From: a bacterium | Lineage (GTDB): Bacteria; Zhuqueibacterota; Zhuqueibacteria; Residuimicrobiales; Krinioviventaceae | Assembly (NCBI GenBank): GCA_029561455.1 | Contig: JAKQIY010000051.1 | Coordinates: 1-64,000, forward strand | Length of the DNA stretch: 64,000 bases | Reading direction: 5' to 3' | In this document: piece by piece, positions 27,191 through 34,462 of the stretch | Numbering within the stretch: the stretch's first letter is position 1 | How the letters are laid out: each line of letters opens with the position of its first letter | Notes under the pieces: generated by a model | Told to the model about the DNA's origin: nothing | The model's database searches: none | Seen by the model: only the letters and a program-made list of their open reading frames with translations | Made by a program: the position numbers and the translations under genes

Positions 27191-28390
27191 ATGGCAAATT
27201 CAACTAATACAAATGATTTTGTTTTAAATTATTTAAATTCCTCGATATTGAAAAATCAATCAGATGTTATTGGATTTAAGGAAAAGGTGTTTTCCAAGTT
27301 AAATACAGATCCTTCATCTGCAATTTTAAATTTTGGTAAAATATTAGAATTTTCATTGTCTGAATTAGAATTAAAATTTCATAATAATAAAACACACAAG
27401 AATAATAAAAAAATTTATAGTTTATGGGAATATATTAATTCTTTAGAATTTAATAATGTTAATAAAATTATCATTGAACAATTAAATGAGTTAAGAGTTG
27501 TTAGAAATAACGAAGTCCATTATAGTCCTGGAAAATCTAATGAAAATTCAATTAAAATATTAGCTCAAGACTGTGCACTAAAAATATTACATTTTCTAGT
27601 TTGGAAGTATGAGTGCTGGATGAATAATCAACCGAACAAAGAACCATCTTCAATTAAAGCATTTGGTAATTTATTTATTGATAATCCTGCTATTTCTGTG
27701 TCTCCTAATAAATTTATTAATGTTTTAATATCAAATAGTTCGAAAAATTTGGTTGATCAAAATGTAGATTCTTGGGGTATTTCATATGCAAAAAGTAGAA
27801 TTTATGCACTTTCAGAAATAGTTGGAGCGGAATCATTAGCAAATGCTGATTTAGCTTCGTCTATATATCCTATAAATGCATTTTCGTTAATGGTTCCAAT
27901 TTATTGTACGTTAAAATGGAAACGAGCATATAATATTGCCTTTAATAAAATTTTTAACAATCTTCCATCAACCAAAAGAAAGGTTGGTGATTTTCATTGT
28001 ATAGATTTAACCAAACCAAGTCAAAATTATAACGGGTTATTGAGTGCAGAAAGGTTGAATGATGATAGCATTTTAGTAAAAATTGACAATCAAGGGGTTC
28101 TTAAAATTTATAATCTAAATAAAGAATCAATTGAAAGGATATTGCAAACAATTAATAATTATGGAAGATTAGGAATATCTACTGGTTTAAGTGTTTACCA
28201 AAGATTAATAGATATTCCATTACATAACCAAAATGTTGATCAGGTTGAAATAGCTAAATATTTCAATCAAAATCGTTATGTTTTAATACCTCTAATGGCA
28301 CGAATAGATTTCCCAGGGAAAAATGTATTACTGCCAGTTGATAAAAAACTTCCCCCAATTGGGTTTTCACTTTTAGATAGTACATCATAA
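27191..28390 (+). CDS. HEPN-like (DUF4145-like) protein
   Basis: 399 residues from ATG 27191. The N-terminal helical region (about 20-150) contains LRVVRNNEVHY, where Arg 105 to His 110 is an Rx4H motif as in HEPN RNase and DUF4145 domains (LRxxRNxxVH). The C-terminal 250 residues are unrecognised. HEPN domains are common in toxins, abortive infection and restriction-linked proteins. It is 20 nt from the 946-residue gene; an upstream ATG 27131 would overlap it by 40 nt. AAAGG lies 12 nt before 27191. The AT-rich coding matches its partners. Confidence 0.65.
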   Translation: MANSTNTNDFVLNYLNSSILKNQSDVIGFKEKVFSKLNTDPSSAILNFGKILEFSLSELELKFHNNKTHKNNKKIYSLWEYINSLEFNNVNKIIIEQLNELRVVRNNEVHYSPGKSNENSIKILAQDCALKILHFLVWKYECWMNNQPNKEPSSIKAFGNLFIDNPAISVSPNKFINVLISNSSKNLVDQNVDSWGISYAKSRIYALSEIVGAESLANADLASSIYPINAFSLMVPIYCTLKWKRAYNIAFNKIFNNLPSTKRKVGDFHCIDLTKPSQNYNGLLSAERLNDDSILVKIDNQGVLKIYNLNKESIERILQTINNYGRLGISTGLSVYQRLIDIPLHNQNVDQVEIAKYFNQNRYVLIPLMARIDFPGKNVLLPVDKKLPPIGFSLLDSTS

Positions 28391-28408
28391 CAAAACCAAT
28401 CAATAGTT

Positions 28409-28700
28409 ATGTCATTAACTGAAATTAAGAAAAAAATTCAGTCGAACAAATATATGAAGATATATTAATTGTTGAAAATTTTTCATTAAAAAAATAAACT
28501 AAATATTAATTTATCAAATATTGATGATTTTATCTTAAATCTACCAGAATAAATGATGTAATGATTTGGTTTATAGTCCTGAACAAAAGGATGTTGAACA
28601 ACAAATGATTGATTACTGTGATAAAGTCTTTGAAGAATTAGTTAATGCTTTTAAGGTAAATGTGATTGTGATAAATACGGAACCTAACACCAGTTTGTAA
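28409..28700 (+). pseudogene. Decayed AT-rich gene, possibly HEPN-related
   Basis: Coding-like pieces lie in succession but in different frames: MSLTEIKKKIQS from 28409, EQIYEDILIVENFSLKK, NKLNINLSNIDDFILNLPE, then NDLVYSPEQKDVEQQMIDYC and on to a TAA at 28698. The last piece lines up with NEVHYSPG of the preceding HEPN-like protein, with a stop where its Arg stands. This looks like a frameshifted remnant of a HEPN-like gene. 28701-28829 holds the next gene's leader, with an ACGCAC/GTGCGT inverted repeat. Confidence 0.45.
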
Positions 28701-28829
28701 TGCAAGAGTATTTCACTAACGTGGCTTATTTAATATTGCTTTTCGTTTTTACTAAAAGACGCACATTATATTTTCCTACGTGCGTACTAGTAGGAGTTCG
28801 CATCATTCAAAGAAAGAAGGGATATTCAT

Positions 28830-30260
28830 ATGAATAATGATGAAAATACGAAACTCATATTACGTGAGGACTACACAACTCAGCTTAAAAATTTTGAAAC
28901 TAGCTTTCTGACATTGGTCAGTAGCTACGGCCTTCCCACACAAAATATTTTTGTCGATGTTCCTGAACGGGCTATGGTTTTTAGGAATGTGGACGCTGTG
29001 TTGTATCAACTCAATATGGATCAGAGAAGTTCCTCAATATATTTATCAAAATTTCTAGCCGCAGCAGCAGGTGGGTTATTTGATGCGGCACTCAACTACC
29101 TTTGGGATGAAACCATACAAGAAATAAGGAAGCGGGTGATTCAATATGATGTAGGTTACTTCTTTGACAATGCTACTCATGAAGAAAAGAGAAAAAAGCT
29201 CAGTGGACCAGAAGATATTGTCAAGCTTGATGATTCTGAGCTTATTCAGGGAGCAAGAAATATTGGGCTAATATCAGAGCTTGGCTATAAACATTTAGAT
29301 TACATTAGGTATATGCGTAATTGGGCTAGTGCAGCTCATCCAAACCAGAATCAACTTTCTGGTTTACAACTTATATCTTGGTTGGAGACATGTATAAAGG
29401 AAGTAATCTCGCTCCCTCTTTCAAATATAGTAATAGAAATAAAGCAACTAATTGGAAATATCAAACAAAATAAATTAACGCCACATGATGCAAAACAGAT
29501 TGCCCCGTTCTTTATCAACTTGACCCAACAACAAACTAGCAATCTTGCATCTGGTTTTTCTGGAATATACACTGATATAGGTACAACACCTCAAACAAGA
29601 CAAAATATTCATTATTTGCTACCGTATTTGTGGGAGCGTGTCGATGAAGGAACCCGACAATTATTTGGAGTCAAATACGGAAAGTTCATTGCTAATAATG
29701 AGCAAGAAAAGGCAGAGCTTGCTAGGCAGTTCCTGGAAATTGTCAATGGTGTCGCTTACATTCCCGATGATCTAAAAGCCGCAGAAATAGAAACCTCAAT
29801 TCAAAATCTATTATCGGCCCATCGCAATTTTTCAAATTTCTATAGCGAACCGGCCTTTGTGCGGCAATTGGCAAGCCTTATTGGCCAAGCTGGTAATCTT
29901 CCTGTGCAAGTAAGGCATATATACGTTATTGGTTTAGTTGAAGTATTCCTTACAAATGGAAATGGTGTGGCGTGGAATGCTGAACCATATTACGTTGAGC
30001 TAATAAATAAATTTTCACAGGAGGAGGCAATAATAGCGATGCTTTCTTTCTCTGTAGAAAATATTGCAAGTCGTTTACAATTCTCACTGTGTCAGCAGAA
30101 ATACAAAGAGTTAATTGGCTTAATCAAGGGAAAGATATCTTCACCTGCTGCATTGGAAGTGCTTGCTGCCATTGAAACATATGGTGGCCCACTGGATAAA
30201 ATGGGCTTTGATTCTAGAATAAAGCAGAAAGTTATATCAATGCAGGCGATCTTAGGTTAA
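28830..30260 (+). CDS. HEPN-motif protein, otherwise unrecognised
   Basis: 476 residues, soluble, helical. RYMRNWASAAHPNQN has Arg 163 to His 170, an Rx6H spacing with the RN..H pattern of HEPN domains. The rest (about 200-476) has no motif I know. AAGGGA precedes the ATG. GC content is higher than in the AT-rich island just to the left, so it seems a separate cassette. Any toxin or defence role is inferred only from the motif and place. Confidence 0.6.
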   Translation: MNNDENTKLILREDYTTQLKNFETSFLTLVSSYGLPTQNIFVDVPERAMVFRNVDAVLYQLNMDQRSSSIYLSKFLAAAAGGLFDAALNYLWDETIQEIRKRVIQYDVGYFFDNATHEEKRKKLSGPEDIVKLDDSELIQGARNIGLISELGYKHLDYIRYMRNWASAAHPNQNQLSGLQLISWLETCIKEVISLPLSNIVIEIKQLIGNIKQNKLTPHDAKQIAPFFINLTQQQTSNLASGFSGIYTDIGTTPQTRQNIHYLLPYLWERVDEGTRQLFGVKYGKFIANNEQEKAELARQFLEIVNGVAYIPDDLKAAEIETSIQNLLSAHRNFSNFYSEPAFVRQLASLIGQAGNLPVQVRHIYVIGLVEVFLTNGNGVAWNAEPYYVELINKFSQEEAIIAMLSFSVENIASRLQFSLCQQKYKELIGLIKGKISSPAALEVLAAIETYGGPLDKMGFDSRIKQKVISMQAILG

Positions 30261-30499
30261 AAAATGCCAAAAAATCGCATGCACTTGGAAAGCTAAAAGT
30301 ACCGCTCGTCCCGCACTCCGCTTTAAGCTACCGGTAATTTGGCGCTTAAGCCCAACTCAAATCCCTTATACCCATCAGCCAATCTTTAATAACCACCTTC
30401 ATAATTATTGGTAAAATTTCATATCTTAGTAGAAAACATAAATAAATCTTTATACTATATCAAAAAAATGGAGTCCACTAATGCGTAGAAAAGAATTTT

Positions 30500-31320
30500 C
30501 TGCTCGACCCGGAAATGTTACCCATTCCATACAATAATGCATGACATGTTGTCCTGTCTGGCCGCAGGCCCGTTTTGATCGCGCCGGGATTCACATCCCG
30601 GTGCGGAGAATGGACCAGGGTTTCTAACCCTGTTATATTACAAAGCAATGTTATCGGGTTGGAAACCCGCTTCCATTTCCCGTCCGGGGTAATGATACCC
30701 CGGACGATCTTTACATGAGCCCGGAGTGTATCGTCTTTATGCAATGCTTCCGCCCGGCATAGATATACTGGGCGATCTGAATTTTGCCGGGCCGCCGCCA
30801 CGACTCACTATTCCGCCACTAGCGTGGCTTGTTATAAGCGCGTTGGGCTGCTATAAACATTGCACCCCTAACGGGGTTCGCAGCTTGCGCCGGACATTCG
30901 TCCGGTGCGGGTGGTAGGGCAGGATATTTATCCTGCAAAATACTAAGCCGCGATAAAAATCCCAATTCACAATCCGCCCGGTATAGAAATACCGGGCGAT
31001 TTGAATATTTTGAAAATTTCATTGCCACGACATTTATGTCGTGGTTTGTTACCCCCACCATTATTGACTTTAGTCAAATATTAGTGTTAGGCTAAAGCCT
31101 GGTTTTGTTGTTATGGTATTCCAAGATCTGAAGATCGTGGCAATGGATAAGGGTAAGGGCAATGTTAAGCATATCTCTGGACCGCGGCAATCCATAAAGG
31201 GATTGCACACCGGCATTTCACGCCAACCAATCGGAATGCATCGCCTTTATGCAATGCGTCTGCCCGGTATGGATAGTCCGGACGATTTGCAATATGGCAT
31301 ACCCAGGCGCCAACCTGTAC
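30500..31320. repeat. Large hairpin-element cluster (element A copies 2 and 3)
   Basis: No gene is seen. Copy 2 (30578-30777) begins GATCGCGCC, holds CCGGGAT-TCAC-ATCCCGG, CAGGGTTTCTAACCCTG, CGGGTTGGAAACCCG and CCGGGGTAATGATACCCCGG, and ends GGGCGATC. Copy 3 (30886-31003) repeats the copy 1 order. More perfect stems follow: CCACGACA-TTTA-TGTCGTGG (31025-31044), TTGACT-TT-AGTCAA (31064-31077) and GCAATCC-ATAAAG-GGATTGC (31187-31206). The repeat start GCTCGACCCGG...CATGTTGTCCTG lies at 30503-30560. Confidence 0.7.
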
Positions 31321-31324
31321 AATA

Positions 31325-31515
31325 AACCTTCTCACCTTTCATAAAATCCATCCTATTCATAATTAGTCATTCGTAATTCGCAATTCCTTCTTCTCACGTT
31401 TCACCTCTGCCGGCTGATAGCTGACAACTGAGAGCTTAAAAAAAAATTCTTGCATCATTCCACAAATTTTCCTTAATTGTGCCAACATTGATATGGCTTT
31501 CTATGACATAGGTGT
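31325..31515 (+). repeat. Composite intergenic repeat, copy 9 (right end of array)
   Basis: Tail of a D block (AAATCCATCCTATTC), ATTCGTAATTCGCAATT words (31369-31385), TCTCACGTTTCAC, CTGATAGCTGACAACTGAGAG and the TTGCAT block (31451-31456), with TGATATGGCTTTCTATGACATAGG. It is the last copy; no + strand gene follows, and the next gene is on the - strand. Confidence 0.72.
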
Positions 31516-31532
31516 GGCTATTTTTAGCATTT

Positions 31533-31673
31533 GGTTCCCAATCTCCAGATTGGGAACCAGCTTGTACAAAATCTCTGATTTGAAAGGCAAAGATCATATT
31601 AAAATAAAATAACAGCTTGAAAGGAATCGGAGATTCCTGACCACTCTCGTTCCTAATCTCCTGATTAAGAACG
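31533..31673 (-). terminator. Two long hairpins beyond the response regulator gene
   Basis: GGTTCCCAATCT-CC-AGATTGGGAACC (31533-31558) is a perfect 12-bp stem. CTCGTTCCTAATC-TCCT-GATTAAGAACGAG (about 31644-31673) is a 13-bp stem with one mismatch. Both have the same TCTCC(A/T)GAT heart, so they belong together as a repeat. They lie 40 to 180 nt past the stop of the - strand regulator and may end its transcript. Confidence 0.5.
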
Positions 31674-31709
31674 AGGAGAAATAGTACTGTACACAGAAAA
31701 AATATAATT

Positions 31710-33086
31710 TTAATCAGGAATTTTAATATCAAATTCTTCAAATATCCTGTAAAGCGAACTGCGACTGATGCCGGCCATACGGGCTGTTTGCGATAAATTG
31801 CCGTTACAACGAACTAGTAACTCTTCAAAATATTTTTTCCCAAACTGTTTTAGGAATCTTTCTTTTGCTTCTTTAAAATTTGAATTGTTACCCGCCTGTT
31901 CGATGCTGGTATTACTGGTTTCGCGTATTTGCTTGGGAATATCGGCGATATCAATAACATTATTTTCTGCCAAAGACATCATTTGTTCAATTATATTTTG
32001 TAATTCCCGTACATTGCCCGGCCAATGATATTTTTTTAAACAGAACATCGCATCGCTGCTTATTCCTTTAATTTCCCTGGAAAAGGAAGGATTGTACTTT
32101 TTTATAAAATGCCGCACCAATAACGGAATATCCTCACGGCGCTCGCGTAAAGGAGATATAAAAACCGGTACTACATTTAAACGGAAATACAAATCCTGAC
32201 GTAGCTTTTGTTCTTTAACAGCCTGTTCCGGATCGCGATTAGTAGCTGAAATGATACGCACGTCAACCTCAAGCAGCTTTTGCCCGCCCAGACGGCGGAA
32301 TTGTCGTTCTTGTAAAAAACGTAATAATTTTGATTGCAGATTGTGATCCATTTCAGTTATTTCATCGAGGAACAATGTCCCCTTATCGGCCAATTCTATT
32401 ACACCAGGCTTTATCCGGTTAGCTCCGGTAAATGCGCCTTTTTCATAGCCGAATAATTCACTTTCCAACAAGTTTGATGGCAATGCGGTACAATCAACTG
32501 GAATAAATGGTTCTGTTTTACGCTTGCTGTATAAATGTAAGTTACGGGCAATCAATTCTTTCCCGGTGCCGGATTCACCAAAAATTAAGATATTGGAATT
32601 GGATGGAGCAACCTTGATAATTTTATCGGTGATCTCTTCAATTACTTTGCTCTTGCCGATAACGCCCTGTAAATCAATTCTTTTAGCAAGGGTATCATTA
32701 TCGGCGCTTTTATCATAATTTTCTTTACGGTAATTTATTGCTTTTTGCAGTAAAGCTGCTATTTTTGCCGGGGGAAACGGTTTTTGCAAATAATCAAAAG
32801 CTCCCAGTTTCATAGCGCTGACAGCGGTATCGATAGTCCCATAACCGGTGAAAAGTATAACCGGAATAGTTTTATCATGCAGCCGGACTTCTTCCAGCAA
32901 TGCCATTCCACCCATAACCGGCATTTTCTGATCGGTCAGAATGATATCCGGGTGCTCTTGTTTTAAAAGACGTAATGCATCATTGCCGTTTTGTGCAACC
33001 AGACATTCAAACCCCAGTTCCATTATTAATCGTGATGTGTCACGCAGAATTTCAATTTCATCGTCAACCAGTAAAACTTTGTTCAT
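31710..33086 (-). CDS. NtrC-family sigma54-dependent response regulator
   Basis: 458 residues from ATG 33086. Receiver with LLVDDE and ILTDQKMP (phospho-Asp near 52), AAA+ domain with Walker A GESGTGKE, GAFTGA loop for contact with sigma54 and Walker B-like TLFLDE. A C-terminal Fis-type helix-turn-helix has TARMAGISRSSLYR. It is the partner of the kinase 20 bp upstream and should activate sigma54 promoters. ATG 33092 is two codons earlier; GGGGTG fits either. Confidence 0.93.
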   Translation of the reverse strand: MNKVLLVDDEIEILRDTSRLIMELGFECLVAQNGNDALRLLKQEHPDIILTDQKMPVMGGMALLEEVRLHDKTIPVILFTGYGTIDTAVSAMKLGAFDYLQKPFPPAKIAALLQKAINYRKENYDKSADNDTLAKRIDLQGVIGKSKVIEEITDKIIKVAPSNSNILIFGESGTGKELIARNLHLYSKRKTEPFIPVDCTALPSNLLESELFGYEKGAFTGANRIKPGVIELADKGTLFLDEITEMDHNLQSKLLRFLQERQFRRLGGQKLLEVDVRIISATNRDPEQAVKEQKLRQDLYFRLNVVPVFISPLRERREDIPLLVRHFIKKYNPSFSREIKGISSDAMFCLKKYHWPGNVRELQNIIEQMMSLAENNVIDIADIPKQIRETSNTSIEQAGNNSNFKEAKERFLKQFGKKYFEELLVRCNGNLSQTARMAGISRSSLYRIFEEFDIKIPD

Positions 33087-33105
33087 GATCACCCCGTTTC
33101 AACGT

Positions 33106-34227
33106 TTAAATACAAGGCAAATGAATAGAAAATTCAGTGCCCACGTTTTCTTTACTGTTCACAGAAATCTGCCCGTTATGTTCACTGATAATATTTTCAC
33201 ATAAACTGAGACCCAAACCGTAACAACCGGATTTCTTTTTATTTGTATAAAATGGATTAAAAATTCTACTCAATGTTTCTTCAGGTATTCCTACCCCGGT
33301 ATCACTGATAATAATTTCTATAAATTTATCACTGAAATTCTTGGTTTTAATAATGATCTCGCCATTGGCTACCAGTGCTTCGACAGCATTTAAAATAATA
33401 TTTTTAAAAACTATTTCCAGCCCGGTTTCGTCTGCTGGTATCAGGTACAATGCCGGCTCAAGATCAATTTTCAGTTTAATAGAAGCAGGGATTATTTCTT
33501 TAAAAGAACTTACTGTCTGCATCAGAACCTGGTTAACATTGACCAGAAAATCTTTTTTTACGCGGTGCTTGGCATATTGAAGAATACTATTTGCCAGGTT
33601 GGATAGCCTGAGTACTTGCTGATCGATTTTCTCAATATATTCCCAGGACTCGTCATTTTTTTGTGGATATACTTGCGCCAAGCGGCGTTTCAGGAAAAAC
33701 AGTTTGGTTTGAACAATGCTTAGGGGATTATTGATCTCGTGAGAGATGGCGGAAGAAAAATATCCCAGGCGCGCAAGCTTTTCCGCTTCTTCAATTTTCT
33801 TTAAAAAAGGCTCGTTATCATTATCGGTAGTTTTTGAATTATCAATTGTGCGGTAAATACAAATAAAAGTTATTACTTCATGATTGAAATTTTTAACCGC
33901 AGTAATAATTAAAAAAAACTGTATTCGTTTGCCTATATTATTAAATAATTCAACATTGCCTTCCCAATGTTCTTTTTGATCAAAATGAGCCATAATTTTA
34001 TTAGGGATGTCCGGATCTGCAAACACGGAATATGGCCCGCCGGCACTGTTGATCTGCTCCGTTGAATATCCCAGTAAATTTATAAATGCCTGATTATGGT
34101 AAGTGCTGTTCCCCAATCTGTCAATAAACTGAACCGCGTCATTACAATATTTTACCGCCAATTTGGCAATGGCTAGATTTTTATTATAACTTGTTTGACG
34201 ATTTGGTAGTTTTATGTTCGTACTCAT
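33106..34227 (-). CDS. PAS-domain sensor histidine kinase
   Basis: 373 residues from ATG 34227, with no membrane segment. A PAS domain (about 20-130) precedes the H-box AISHEINNPLS, then HATPase motifs NIILNAVEAL, SDTGVGIPEE and GCYGLGLSL. It forms a two-gene operon with the NtrC-type regulator (20 bp apart). A longer frame from 34314 would add 29 residues without RBS. The signal is probably cytoplasmic or membrane-proximal. The NtrB-like layout suggests control of sigma54 genes, perhaps the secretory block next door. Confidence 0.9.
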   Translation of the reverse strand: MSTNIKLPNRQTSYNKNLAIAKLAVKYCNDAVQFIDRLGNSTYHNQAFINLLGYSTEQINSAGGPYSVFADPDIPNKIMAHFDQKEHWEGNVELFNNIGKRIQFFLIITAVKNFNHEVITFICIYRTIDNSKTTDNDNEPFLKKIEEAEKLARLGYFSSAISHEINNPLSIVQTKLFFLKRRLAQVYPQKNDESWEYIEKIDQQVLRLSNLANSILQYAKHRVKKDFLVNVNQVLMQTVSSFKEIIPASIKLKIDLEPALYLIPADETGLEIVFKNIILNAVEALVANGEIIIKTKNFSDKFIEIIISDTGVGIPEETLSRIFNPFYTNKKKSGCYGLGLSLCENIISEHNGQISVNSKENVGTEFSIHLPCI

Positions 34228-34410
34228 CAGCTTTTTACCTGCCCACCCTTTATAGTGATGTGTAAGAAATATTAAACCAGTTTTATCCCATGTACCCCAT
34301 GCTACAAAAGCCACTTCCCATAATTTAATAAAACCAGTTTAATTAAATTAACAAAAAAAAAATTAAATTCAAGTAAAATCGTTTTTAAAATAAATAATTC
34401 ATAAAATAAA

Positions 34411-34440
34411 AAAGGGCATACCCATAAGGATATGCCCTCA
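34411..34440 (-). terminator. Intrinsic terminator after the sorted fibronectin-type protein
   Basis: Read on the - strand: GAGGGCATATCC, TTAT, GGGTATGCCC and then TTTTTTATTTT. A good GC stem followed by a U-run, about 23 nt past the stop at 34463. Confidence 0.85.
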
Positions 34441-34462
34441 ATAATCATAAATTTACAGCTTA

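Noticed and set aside
31088-31094. GTTAGGC as another attC right-hand box
   Set aside because: No matching left box or symmetrical arms around it, and no gene ends just upstream.
1-31709. Insertion sequence or transposon as the source of the repeats
   Set aside because: No transposase frame, intact or decayed, and no target duplications were found; only integrase-like remnants were seen.
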